Assembly: GCF_028473145.1 (NCBI RefSeq)
Contig: NZ_CP092370.1
Span: forward strand, 1,674,001-1,738,000
From: Flavobacterium sp. CBA20B-1
GTDB taxonomy: Bacteria; Bacteroidota; Bacteroidia; Flavobacteriales; Flavobacteriaceae
Length of the DNA: 64,000 bases
Direction: 5' to 3'
Notes under the pieces: generated by a model
Database searches by the model: none
What the model was told of the DNA's origin: nothing
Seen by the model: the letters and a program-made list of their open reading frames with translations, nothing else
Shown: in pieces, positions 47,393-56,327 of the stretch
Position numbering within the stretch: position 1 is the stretch's first letter
Layout: every line of letters starts with the position of its first letter
Program-made: the position numbers and the translations under genes

Positions 47393-49867
47393 ATAGTAAA
47401 TATCATCTAAATAAACATAAGCCGCACCTCCGCTACGTTCAAAAGAGAAAGCAAAGTAATCATCAGTTGTAACAGGTAATTCAATAGTGAATTCTTGCCA
47501 AGTATTTGTTAATGGAATAGTACCTTGAAGCAATGTCTTTGTCGCTGAGGTTGTAGTTCCATCCATAGTATAAACTTCAAACTGATGATTGGTAATATAC
47601 GAAGATGATGATACTCTAGCAGAAAAGCGTATTTGTTTAGCTCCATTTCCTAAATTATCAGTTTCAGGAGATATAAGAAGAATATCTCCATTGTAGCTTG
47701 CAGAAGTAAGACTACTTCTATATGTGTAAAACCCATTACTACCGTTATTTGAAGCACTTGTACTAACATATCCGTAACCAGATGAAGTGACTGTATCAAT
47801 ATATGACCAGCATAAAGGATATGTATTATTCGAAGAATTACCTGTTGGCGTACTTTCAAAACCTTCAAAAAGATAATTTACGATACCACATAATGTATTG
47901 AATGTATGAGGAAACGTGGTCCAACTACCAGATGATCCTCCACATATACTACGTACATAAACGGTGTATGAAGTACCTGGTTGTAAGTTAGTTAAATTAA
48001 CTGAGTTTGTAGTTGCACTTGTTGTATTTGTTACAACTAATCCATTAGCACCCGAACCAGGGTTTCCACTAGTACGCACTTCGTACTCATAACCTGTGAT
48101 TCCAGTTGCTAAAGAAAAATCCCATGAAATCGTAGCTGCCGTTTGTGTTATTGCAGAAGATTGAATATTTCCTGGTGCAGAGCAAGGACTTAAATCTTCA
48201 TAATAAATATCATCTAAATAAACATAAGCAGCACCTCCGTTACGCTCAAATGAAAAAGCAAAATAATCGTCTGTAGTTACAGGTAAAGGTATAACAAATT
48301 CTTGCCATGTATTAGTTAATGGAATAGTACCTTGAAGTAATGTTTTTGTAGCCGTAGTTGAAGTGCCATCCATAGTATAAACTTCAAACTGATGAGTAGA
48401 GATATAAGAAGTTGAAGACACTCTAGCTGAGAAACGCAATTGTTTACCTCCATTACCTAAGTTATTTGTTTCTGGTGAAATAAGAATAATATCACCATCA
48501 TAAGAAGTCCCTGTTAAACTCGAACGATATGTATAAAACCCATTGCTACCATTATTTGAAGCACTTGTACTAACATATCCGTATCCAGACGAAGTAACCG
48601 TATCAATATATGACCAACAACTTGGGTAAGTATTGTTTGAAGAGGTTCCTGTTGGAGTATTCTCAAAGCCTTCGAAAATATAAGTAGCTACAGTTTGCGC
48701 TACTGAAACCACGTTAGAAGTCACAGTATTTGTAGTATATGTACATGTAATCACAAAACGATAATCACTTGCTACCGTTTGGTTGGTTACTGTATAAGAA
48801 GCACTTGTTGCTCCTGGAATAGGTTGCCATACACCTGTACCTGCATCTGCACGCTCCCATTGATACGTAATACCACCGGCTTTTGTTGCACTGGTAACCG
48901 ACAAAGTAAAAGGTTCGCTAGAACAATTTCTAGATGTTGCTGATGCTGTACCTACTACTGGCGTACCTGTACAAGGTGCCATTGACGTAATGATAACCGT
49001 ACCATTTCCTGTAGTATCTGGGTTAGGCACAAAACCTGTCTCCCCAAACATAAAAGTAACTCCCGTAGAAACTCCTCCTAAATAAGAAGAACCGCCGCCG
49101 CCGCCGCCTTGTGATGATGATGAGTTTCCTGTAGCACCGCCACCGCCACCATAGTAGCCGCCACCGCCGCCACCTCCGCCGGATTTAGTAGTTGAAGTTC
49201 CTCCAGTACCTCCAATACCCAATGCACCGTCAGTTCCTGCTATGTTACCTGTACTTCCGTTTGCAGTTCCTCCAGCAGTCTGTGAACCACCATCTCCATG
49301 ATAGGTGTTACCACCATCATCACCAGTGATTCCTCCACCGTTACCACCAACGTAAGTAGCAAGATAAACACCACCACCACCACCTCCGGCAACCATTATT
49401 CTGTTTGCATAGGTAGTATTTTGTGTTGTTCTAATATCGGTTCCTCCGCCACCACCAGCTGCACGATATTGAGCAGCATTTGAATAGTTATTTTGACCAG
49501 AGTCACCTCCGCCATTCCAACCTCCTAAATAGACATCACCAACAGAACCATTACTGGCATCTGTTCCTTTTCCACCCACATAAATATAATAGGTAGTTGG
49601 AGTAGTTACAGTAAGAGTACCTTTAGCGTACCCTCCTTTTCCTTCATTGTTTATTTGTGAAGTTTGAAATCCTTTACCCCCGTCAGCTCCCCACATTTCA
49701 ATTTCATAATCACCTGCAGGAAGGGTCACGGTTTGTACCGAACCTGTGTAATTGAAAGTTTGTGAAAAACTAATGGATGTAGAGAAAATTAACCCAAATA
49801 AAAAAAGTAAAGAGGTAGTGTTTAGCCACCGTACCTTAAACCATGTTTGTTGTGTAATTTTTTCCAT
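44630..49867 (-). CDS. Giant T9SS adhesin with Gly-rich domain and SprB repeats, copy 2
   Basis: A 1745-residue surface protein with the plan of the 38420 gene but one anchor-J/FN3 pair fewer. Order: signal peptide (to about 36, SISFSQ); Gly-rich domain (about 40-300) with long Gly runs; Ig-like module (about 305-390); two anchor-J modules (about 395-560 and 655-815) that are nearly the same sequence (YPSCWSYIDTVTSSGYGY and YPLCWSYIDTVTSSGYGY) around an FN3 domain (about 560-655); six SprB repeats; five Ig-like repeats; T9SS sorting domain. Its last ~900 residues are nearly identical to those of the 50100 gene. Confidence 0.88.
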   Translation of the reverse strand: MEKITQQTWFKVRWLNTTSLLFLFGLIFSTSISFSQTFNYTGSVQTVTLPAGDYEIEMWGADGGKGFQTSQINNEGKGGYAKGTLTVTTPTTYYIYVGGKGTDASNGSVGDVYLGGWNGGGDSGQNNYSNAAQYRAAGGGGGTDIRTTQNTTYANRIMVAGGGGGGVYLATYVGGNGGGITGDDGGNTYHGDGGSQTAGGTANGSTGNIAGTDGALGIGGTGGTSTTKSGGGGGGGGYYGGGGGATGNSSSSQGGGGGGSSYLGGVSTGVTFMFGETGFVPNPDTTGNGTVIITSMAPCTGTPVVGTASATSRNCSSEPFTLSVTSATKAGGITYQWERADAGTGVWQPIPGATSASYTVTNQTVASDYRFVITCTYTTNTVTSNVVSVAQTVATYIFEGFENTPTGTSSNNTYPSCWSYIDTVTSSGYGYVSTSASNNGSNGFYTYRSSLTGTSYDGDIILISPETNNLGNGGKQLRFSARVSSTSYISTHQFEVYTMDGTSTTATKTLLQGTIPLTNTWQEFVIPLPVTTDDYFAFSFERNGGAAYVYLDDIYYEDLSPCSAPGNIQSSAITQTAATISWDFSLATGITGYEYEVRTSGNPGSGANGLVVTNTTSATTNSVNLTNLQPGTSYTVYVRSICGGSSGSWTTFPHTFNTLCGIVNYLFEGFESTPTGNSSNNTYPLCWSYIDTVTSSGYGYVSTSASNNGSNGFYTYRSSLTSASYNGDILLISPETDNLGNGAKQIRFSARVSSSSYITNHQFEVYTMDGTTTSATKTLLQGTIPLTNTWQEFTIELPVTTDDYFAFSFERSGGAAYVYLDDIYYEDIPAPTLATTQSDNICPGDTNGMASVVVTGGAAPITYLWNTGDTTPTLTGLAAGTYTVTVTDGLSRTATETVTITEPDVLVSNAVVNNISCNGLNDATIDIAPTGGTFPYTYLWSTGDTGTSLSNLTPGTYTLTITDLNNCTATEDFVITEPTVLVATNAAQTDVSMFGGNDGAATVAASGGTAPYTYMWSNGATTAAITNLTAGTYTATVTDANGCTATEDFVITQPIPLMVQSVSQTNVSCNGGSDASASIVAIGGNAPYTYQWSPSGGTAATAIGLSAGTYSVLVTDHTGNTITENFTITEPDALIATISQSTDITCNAASDGTATVSVAGGTAPYTYLWSNGMMNNMATNLNVGNYTVSITDANGCKTTASVSIAQPTALAITGTATNISCFGQNDGAITVSASGAVAPYSYSWSNGQSGTSLSNLSSGTYTVTITDANGCSKTETYTIVEPAFVHPPVAVNQSFCIGQNATLADVVITGSTIKWYSASTGGVLLPATTVLTNGTTYYASQTVGTCESSTRTAVQITLNQGTPLTTTQLNVCSNTRVQNMTIDGFNYTQLKWYSSPTSTSQLPASQLLATGTYYISSLTGTCESPRQAVQVTVAAAVPAPTATAQTVCGNSTLNDLVVGKDPSASLNWYSSLQSMIPLSGTTQVSNGTYYVQQVIGNCESVRVAVPVQVVNVTAPTMTSITTCDGTQIGDLNTAAISYLWYTDNVSTTPLADTFVITSGTYYIAQENSGCISARTQVSVNVGARPNSPTGQTTQGFSFAAKVSDLIMNQPNVRWFASYDDALDQVGQLSPSAPLQNGATYYGILVSTNGCGSYPTAVTVEVTVSTQELDLTQLKYYPNPVDSALHISYNEAITKVEVFTLTGQKVMSNEFNAIEVTTDLSRLSSGTYLVKVETAKASQFIKVVKR

Positions 49868-50027
49868 TAATCAAATTTTTAACAATTAATAAATAAGTTA
49901 GTTAATCGTAAATATAGAAAAAAATAAACAAAAAAACCACTAAAATTCTTCTTTAAATGATTTTTTAACAAAAAAATGGTTTTTTAGCATTATTAAATAC
50001 GAATTGTTCATTTTTTGTAAAAACAAA

Positions 50028-50051
50028 AAAGCAGGGATTTTTCCCCGCTTT
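50028..50051 (-). terminator. Adhesin terminator, copy 3
   Basis: AAAGCAGGG/CCCCGCTTT, the shared hairpin with one mismatch. Confidence 0.8.
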
Positions 50052-50099
50052 GTTTGCTTAAAACATAATGTTTTAACTTTTGCTATTATGGCGATAAAC

Positions 50100-52795
50100 T
50101 TATCGTTTTACCACTTTTATGAATTGTGATGCTTTTGCAGTTTCAACCTTCACTAAATATGTGCCTGAACTTAGGCGCGATAAATCGGTGGTTACTTCAA
50201 TAGCATTGAACTCATTGCTCATCACTTTTTGCCCGGTTAGGGTAAACACTTCTACTTTGGTAATAGCTTCGTTGTAGCTAATATGCAACGCGCTATCAAC
50301 CGGGTTTGGATAGTATTTCAACTGAGTTAAATCTAACTCTTGCGTGCTTACGGTAACTTCTACCGTAACGGCTGTTGGATAACTACCACATCCATTATTA
50401 CTTACCAAAATTCCGTAGTAAGTAGCTCCATTTTGCAATGGTGCACTAGGTGATAACTGTCCTACTTGATCTAAGGCATCATCATAGCTTGCAAACCAGC
50501 GTACATTTGGTTGGTTCATTATTAAATCAGATACTTTAGCTGCAAAAGAGAAACCTTGTGTGGTTTGACCTGTTGGGCTGTTTGGACGTGCGCCTACATT
50601 TACAGATACTTGCGTTCTTGCGGAAATACATCCCGAATTTTCTTGGGCAATGTAATAGGTTCCTGAGGTAATCACAAAAGTGTCTGCCAAAGGCGTTGTA
50701 CTTACATTGTCGGTGTACCATAAATAACTGATTGCAGCGGTGTTCAAATCACCAATCTGCGTGCCATCACAGGTTGTGATAGAGGTCATCGTTGGTGCGG
50801 TAACATTTACTACTTGAACAGGAACAGCTACGCGTACCGATTCACAGTTTCCAATAACTTGCTGCACATAGTAAGTACCGTTTGATACTTGTGTAGTGCC
50901 TGACAATGGAATCATTGATTGTAATGAACTGTACCAGTTTAAGCTTGCAGAAGGATCTTTTCCTACTACTAAGTCGTTCAATGTGCTGTTGCCACATACT
51001 GTTTGAGCCGTTGCCGTTGGTGCAGGCACTGCTGCCGCTACCGTTACTTGTACTGCTTGGCGTGGTGACTCACACGTTCCTGTTAACGAGCTAATGTAAT
51101 ATGTTCCCGTTGCCAATAATTGGCTTGCTGGTAACTGCGAAGTACTTGTTGGGCTGCTGTACCATTTCAATTGGGTGTAATTGAACCCGTCTATGGTCAT
51201 GTTTTGCACACGGGTGTTGCTGCACACATTTAACTGTGTGGTGGTTAATGGAGTTCCTTGGTTCAAAGTAATTTGAACTGCCGTACGTGTACTGCTTTCG
51301 CATGTTCCAACGGTTTGTGAAGCATAGTAAGTAGTACCATTTGTTAATACGGTTGTTGCAGGCAACAACACACCTCCTGTTGAAGCACTGTACCATTTGA
51401 TAGTACTTCCGGTGATTACAACATCTGCTAGCGTTGCATTTTGACCAATACAGAAACTTTGGTTTACTGCTACCGGAGGGTGCACAAACGCAGGCTCTAC
51501 GATAGTGTATGTTTCTGTTTTAGAACACCCGTTCGCATCTGTAATGGTTACCGTATAAGTTCCTGATGATAAATTACTTAAACTGGTACCACTTTGACCA
51601 TTTGACCATGAATAGCTATAAGGTGCTACAGCACCACTTGCTGAAACAGTAATCGCTCCATCGTTTTGTCCGAAACAACTTATGTTTGTTGCTGTTCCAG
51701 TGATTGCCAATGCCGTTGGCTGTGCGATAGAAACACTTGCGGTTGTTTTACATCCGTTGGCATCGGTGATGCTTACCGTATAGTTACCCACATTTAAGTT
51801 GGTTGCCATATTGTTCATCATTCCGTTTGACCATAAGTACGTATATGGTGCCGTTCCGCCTGCTACGCTTACTGTAGCTGTTCCGTCGCTTGCCGCATTA
51901 CATGTAATATCGGTTGACTGCGAAATAGTAGCTATTAAAGCGTCAGGCTCGGTGATGGTAAAGTTCTCGGTGATGGTGTTTCCTGTGTGGTCGGTTACTA
52001 ACACACTATACGTACCTGCCGATAATCCTGTTGCGGTAGCAGCAGTTCCTCCACTTGGTGACCATTGGTAGGTGTAAGGTGCATTTCCGCCTATTGCTAC
52101 GATGCTTGCGCTTGCGTCTGATCCGCCATTACAACTTACGTTGGTTTGAGATACAGACTGAACCATCAATGGGATAGGTTGTGTGATAACAAAATCTTCT
52201 GTTGCGGTACAACCATTTGCATCGGTTACTGTTGCAGTGTATGTTCCTGCGGTTAAGTTTGTGATTGCTGCTGTGGTTGCTCCATTGCTCCACATATAAG
52301 TATATGGTGCTGTTCCGCCACTTGCCGCCACAGTTGCTGCACCGTCATTACCTCCAAACATTGAAACGTCGGTTTGTGCAGCGTTTGTTGCTACCAAAAC
52401 AGTAGGTTCTGTGATAACAAAATCTTCTGTTGCGGTACAATTGTTCAGATCGGTAATGGTTAACGTATAGGTACCAGGTGTTAAATTGCTTAAACTGGTT
52501 CCGGTATCGCCGGTACTCCATAGATAGGTATATGGGAATGTTCCGCCGGTTGGTGCAATGTTTATCGTTGCATCGTTTAAGCCATTACAACTAATGTTGT
52601 TTACAACTGCGTTTGAAACTAAAACATCAGGCTCGGTGATAGTAACTGTCTCGGTAGCCGTGCGGCTTAATCCATCGGTTACTGTTACGGTGTAAGTACC
52701 TGCGGCCAATCCTGTTAAAGTTGGGGTGGTATCTCCGGTATTCCATAAATAGGTTATAGGAGCTGCGCCGCCGGTTACTACAACTGATGCCATTC
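50100..52795 (-). repeat. Shared adhesin 3' region, copy 3
   Basis: About 2.7 kb matching copies 1 and 2. The match breaks off sharply near 52795, inside the first SprB repeat (MASVVVTGG is shared; the preceding CPGDTN reads CFGGTT here). Confidence 0.85.
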
Positions 52796-54284
52796 CCGTA
52801 GTTCCACCAAAACAAACATTATTAGATTGTGTGGTAGCTACTGTTGGTGCTGGTATATCTTCATAATACACATCGTCTATATAAAATTGTGCGTAGCCCG
52901 AACCAGAAACTTCTGGAAATGAAAAAGCAAAGTAATCATCTGTTGTAATAGGTAATGGAATTGTAAAAGTTTCCCATCCTGGACTTGCAGATGATAAAGT
53001 AATACTCTGTATCAATGTTTTAGTTGCTGTCGAAGTATTTCCATTGATTCTATAAACATCAATTTGTGGGGCATTCGGGTAAAAATAATCAAGATAAGCA
53101 GAAAAGCGAATCTGTTTTGCACCATTTCCTAAGTTATCCGTTTCAGGAGAAATAATTAAGAAATCACCCGTACCAATATCTCTTGAAATACCGAAACTAT
53201 TGTTACCTGTTTTTGCAATATAAGAACTAGCTCCTGAATACGACCATGTATTTGATATGGTGTAAACGCGAGACCAACACTCTGGTAATGGTCCTGATGT
53301 CCAATTGGCAGTTGGTGTTGTTTCAAATCCTTCAAAAAAGTTACCTGTTATTCCACATAAAGTTCTTGCACGTACTGGTCCATAAAAAGCTGCACTTGGG
53401 CCGGTTGTGCAAACTTGTTGAATATAAATATCATATTCTGTATTAGCAGTTAAAGTAGATAACGCTTGTGTTAAATTAGTAGTAGTGATAGAAGTTCCTG
53501 TTCCTAGAACAAATCCTTTCAATCCATATTCAATTATGTAAGAAGCACCGGTTCCCGTCCACGACAAGTCTATTGCAGTGGAAGAAGATGCAACTGCACT
53601 AAAATTACACACATAACCACAATTTGCAGTATTAGTTGTAAATCCAAATTGTGCATTGGGACGATCCATAGAAGTGCTTGGTCCGGATAAAGAACTACAA
53701 ACTGTAGTTACATCATCTCTATAGTATCTAACAAATGTCTTTGTTCCCGTCATGCTTGTATAAGTAGATGATGCGTTTCCATTATTTACCCAATTTGTAT
53801 TTTGAGCACAAAATTCTACAACGATATTATCACAACCGTTCCACAAGATAGGTGTGCTAAAAGTAAAGGTATTCCAACCAGTAGTTGTGGTATAAGGACC
53901 AAATGTTCCTGAAGCATTTGCACCATCAAAAAAAGCATCGCTAGACAATGGATCGGCTTTACTTGTAGTATAAACTTTCACGTTTACATTACTCAAGACA
54001 GGTACCGAATTTAAAGCAGTAACATTAAAGGCCACACTATTTATGTAAGAGTTTGCCGTGGCTCCTGCTGATGAAATTTCAGCTGCTTCATATAAAATTT
54101 GAATTTTATTGCCATAATAATAATTGGCAAATACTGCGGGATATCCAGTTGATGAATTGCTACTTGTTCCTGATCCAATTGTCACTGTTTGTGAGTAACC
54201 GTTAAAGATCGAAAAAAATATAAGCAATGCAACGAACGCATCCGAAATACGTTTAAAAACGGGCAATAAAGTATTTTTTTGCAT
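50100..54284 (-). CDS. T9SS adhesin with SprB repeats, copy 3, different N-terminus
   Basis: A 1394-residue surface protein. The N-terminus differs from copies 1 and 2. After a signal region (to about 31) comes a beta-rich domain (about 33-220, VTIGSGTSSNSSTGYPAVF, GCDNIVVEFCAQNTNW), then FN3 (about 225-310), one anchor-J module (about 315-475, ENLGNGAKQIRFSAYLD-like), then the common part: six SprB repeats, five Ig-like repeats and T9SS sorting domain. The Gly-rich domain is absent. It is the first gene of the tandem set in transcription direction, and each gene has its own upstream gap and terminator. Confidence 0.87.
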   Translation of the reverse strand: MQKNTLLPVFKRISDAFVALLIFFSIFNGYSQTVTIGSGTSSNSSTGYPAVFANYYYGNKIQILYEAAEISSAGATANSYINSVAFNVTALNSVPVLSNVNVKVYTTSKADPLSSDAFFDGANASGTFGPYTTTTGWNTFTFSTPILWNGCDNIVVEFCAQNTNWVNNGNASSTYTSMTGTKTFVRYYRDDVTTVCSSLSGPSTSMDRPNAQFGFTTNTANCGYVCNFSAVASSSTAIDLSWTGTGASYIIEYGLKGFVLGTGTSITTTNLTQALSTLTANTEYDIYIQQVCTTGPSAAFYGPVRARTLCGITGNFFEGFETTPTANWTSGPLPECWSRVYTISNTWSYSGASSYIAKTGNNSFGISRDIGTGDFLIISPETDNLGNGAKQIRFSAYLDYFYPNAPQIDVYRINGNTSTATKTLIQSITLSSASPGWETFTIPLPITTDDYFAFSFPEVSGSGYAQFYIDDVYYEDIPAPTVATTQSNNVCFGGTTGMASVVVTGGAAPITYLWNTGDTTPTLTGLAAGTYTVTVTDGLSRTATETVTITEPDVLVSNAVVNNISCNGLNDATINIAPTGGTFPYTYLWSTGDTGTSLSNLTPGTYTLTITDLNNCTATEDFVITEPTVLVATNAAQTDVSMFGGNDGAATVAASGGTAPYTYMWSNGATTAAITNLTAGTYTATVTDANGCTATEDFVITQPIPLMVQSVSQTNVSCNGGSDASASIVAIGGNAPYTYQWSPSGGTAATATGLSAGTYSVLVTDHTGNTITENFTITEPDALIATISQSTDITCNAASDGTATVSVAGGTAPYTYLWSNGMMNNMATNLNVGNYTVSITDANGCKTTASVSIAQPTALAITGTATNISCFGQNDGAITVSASGAVAPYSYSWSNGQSGTSLSNLSSGTYTVTITDANGCSKTETYTIVEPAFVHPPVAVNQSFCIGQNATLADVVITGSTIKWYSASTGGVLLPATTVLTNGTTYYASQTVGTCESSTRTAVQITLNQGTPLTTTQLNVCSNTRVQNMTIDGFNYTQLKWYSSPTSTSQLPASQLLATGTYYISSLTGTCESPRQAVQVTVAAAVPAPTATAQTVCGNSTLNDLVVGKDPSASLNWYSSLQSMIPLSGTTQVSNGTYYVQQVIGNCESVRVAVPVQVVNVTAPTMTSITTCDGTQIGDLNTAAISYLWYTDNVSTTPLADTFVITSGTYYIAQENSGCISARTQVSVNVGARPNSPTGQTTQGFSFAAKVSDLIMNQPNVRWFASYDDALDQVGQLSPSAPLQNGATYYGILVSNNGCGSYPTAVTVEVTVSTQELDLTQLKYYPNPVDSALHISYNEAITKVEVFTLTGQKVMSNEFNAIEVTTDLSRLSSGTYLVKVETAKASQFIKVVKR

Positions 54285-54443
54285 TTTTCACATTTTTAAA
54301 ATTAATAATTATTTTAGGTTCTTAATATTTTGTTAAGAGTAAAAATATGAAAAAAAATTATGAAGAAAATATTTATTTAATGTTTTTTTTCTAAAAAAAA
54401 TTAAAATTCCCCCTTTCAACTAAAAAAAAGGAGGAAAATTCAT

Positions 54444-56114
54444 TTAAAAATTCAAGGTTTTATCTTTTGCGTACTTCACTTCATAACCAAAGCGTATTTT
54501 CTTTGTTTCGTTTGGTTTTAGGTTTATTTCCCAAGTAAGTTTGCCTTTCTCGGTGTCTGTGGTTGCACCATCTTTATCTGTTAAGGTAATTTCGATATCG
54601 GTATTACTGCTTATTGGTATTTGATCTTCTACAATAATACTAATACTTTCTTTTTTATTGTTCCGAACCGAAATTTCATAAACAAAATCTTGTACTTTAC
54701 GTGATGAAAATGTTTTGGCACCCGATTTATCGTTAATCATGGTTCTGTTAACCGATATGTTTTGATCTTTACCTAAACTCAATCGCAGTTCATCTTCGTT
54801 GGCATTGGCGTTTACATAGGTTTTACCAACGTACATTCCTTCAAACACCACATTGGCTTCGCCCGGTAAAATATTGTAGTCGCCGTAATTTTTCACTTTT
54901 GCAATTAAATAGGCATTGGTATCTAATTTTGGAGTAGTAATATAACTGTACGTTGCCGGCAACTGCGTATCCTTCAAAGCTACGCTGTGTTGTTTGCCGT
55001 TGCTTAAAATAGTGTACGGAATATCAATATCAAAGGTAATGTTTAATTGTGATTCGTTTATTTGGGTGTAATCATCCATTGTAGATTGACCAACTCCAGG
55101 TTGTCCCACTCCTGTCTGAATATTCAAACCAGGAACTTGTCCTTGTAGCGTTTGAATCATATCGGCATTTGGTCTACCCTCAATTCTTTTAGAGGTTACT
55201 GATGCTACCGAAGCTTCTTCCATTTCTCTATTTCGATAAGCATTCGGATAATAATAATCTAAAAACCAAGGTTGCAGTTGGGGTGCAAAGGTATTTTGAT
55301 TGGCAGGTCCGCTGGTTAAGGATAGTTTTACGTTTTTCCAATCGACACCCGTATGTTGCTGAACCTGTGCTTTGTACAGCATTTGTATAGGTTCGTTAAT
55401 TTTATCGATACGCATTTCGTAGCTTGGTTGCCACGTTGCCTGATTTGTTAAATACGAAACTTCTAATGGAATGGTTCCTGCGGTGCTGCTCATTACATTC
55501 ACAATTAATTTACCTTGACTGGTTTTTTCGCTTGTGGTTTCGTTAAAGGTTAATTTTCCTTTTAATATATTCAACTCTTCAAACAATACTTTTTCTTGAT
55601 TTTCTAATTTGTTGATCGAATTAGAAAGCTCGGTACGTTTGGTTTTGTAGAAATCTAACAATTTGGTTAATTCAGCTACCGAAAAATTCTGTGCGTTGCT
55701 CATTGACTGATTTTTATCCAACAGTTCCACACCTTTTCGTTCGGCAGTTAATTGATTTTGTAGCGATTTAAGCTCGGTTTCTTTCTTTGCAATTTCTTCT
55801 TTTACCGGTTTTACCAAAGGCGAATCCTGATTATTATCGTACTCTTCCACATAGGCATTTGTAAACTGAACCGACATAACCGTTACGTTTTTTGGCACAC
55901 CAATTTGCACCGTACTTTCGTTTAAGTAATTGGCTACGTTGGTAATTACAATTTCTGACGTGCCCGACGGAATTTGAACTGATGCTTTGTGTTTTAGCTC
56001 TGCAGCATTGTTGTACACACGAGCCGATTGTATTTGTGCCTGCGTAAAAACAGGTTTTTGTGCATTTGCCGTTATACTGAAAACGATAGCAGCAGGAAAT
56101 AATATATTTTTCAT
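54444..56114 (-). CDS. DUF4139 (MuiA-like) protein with SusC-plug-like insert
   Basis: A protein of about 556 residues: signal peptide (MKNILFPAAIVFSITANAQ), an N-terminal DUF4140-like beta domain (about 22-100), a coiled coil (about 100-185), and a DUF4139 domain (about 205-556, LTNQATWQPSYEMRI, GVDWKNVKLSLTSG, GKLTWEINLKPNETKKIRFGYEV). Inside DUF4139 at about 305-345 is VTSKRIEGRPNADMIQTLQG followed by QVPGLNIQTGVGQPG, very like the plug region of SusC/RagA TonB-dependent receptors. Related proteins are called mucoidy inhibitor A, but the mechanism is unknown. An ATG 9 bp upstream (56123) is an alternative start. Confidence 0.85.
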   Translation of the reverse strand: MKNILFPAAIVFSITANAQKPVFTQAQIQSARVYNNAAELKHKASVQIPSGTSEIVITNVANYLNESTVQIGVPKNVTVMSVQFTNAYVEEYDNNQDSPLVKPVKEEIAKKETELKSLQNQLTAERKGVELLDKNQSMSNAQNFSVAELTKLLDFYKTKRTELSNSINKLENQEKVLFEELNILKGKLTFNETTSEKTSQGKLIVNVMSSTAGTIPLEVSYLTNQATWQPSYEMRIDKINEPIQMLYKAQVQQHTGVDWKNVKLSLTSGPANQNTFAPQLQPWFLDYYYPNAYRNREMEEASVASVTSKRIEGRPNADMIQTLQGQVPGLNIQTGVGQPGVGQSTMDDYTQINESQLNITFDIDIPYTILSNGKQHSVALKDTQLPATYSYITTPKLDTNAYLIAKVKNYGDYNILPGEANVVFEGMYVGKTYVNANANEDELRLSLGKDQNISVNRTMINDKSGAKTFSSRKVQDFVYEISVRNNKKESISIIVEDQIPISSNTDIEITLTDKDGATTDTEKGKLTWEINLKPNETKKIRFGYEVKYAKDKTLNF

Positions 56115-56269
56115 AAACAACATTTAATTAATTGAATAATTCGTTTTTAAGGATGCTTCTTTACATATAAAGAGTATTAAAACACGCAAAAAGTTGGGAC
56201 AAGGTAGCAAATATTTTTATTTTTTTAATTGATCTTAAAACCTTTGTATAGATAGAACTGCAAAAAATA

Positions 56270-56296
56270 CCTACAAGGTTTTTAAAACCTTGCAGG
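56270..56296. terminator. Palindrome downstream of radA
   Basis: CCTACAAGGTTTT and AAAACCTTGCAGG form a long stem 32 bp after the radA stop. It belongs to the same dispersed palindrome type as 18108-18136. Confidence 0.6.
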
Positions 56297-56327
56297 ATAA
56301 AATCGTTTAAAAAGAGTAATTAAATCA

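Noticed and set aside
39411..51396. Repeated 101-residue and 61-62-residue open frames inside the adhesin genes
   Set aside because: They are alternative-frame shadows of the SprB/Ig repeats and recur only because the coding DNA is repeated.
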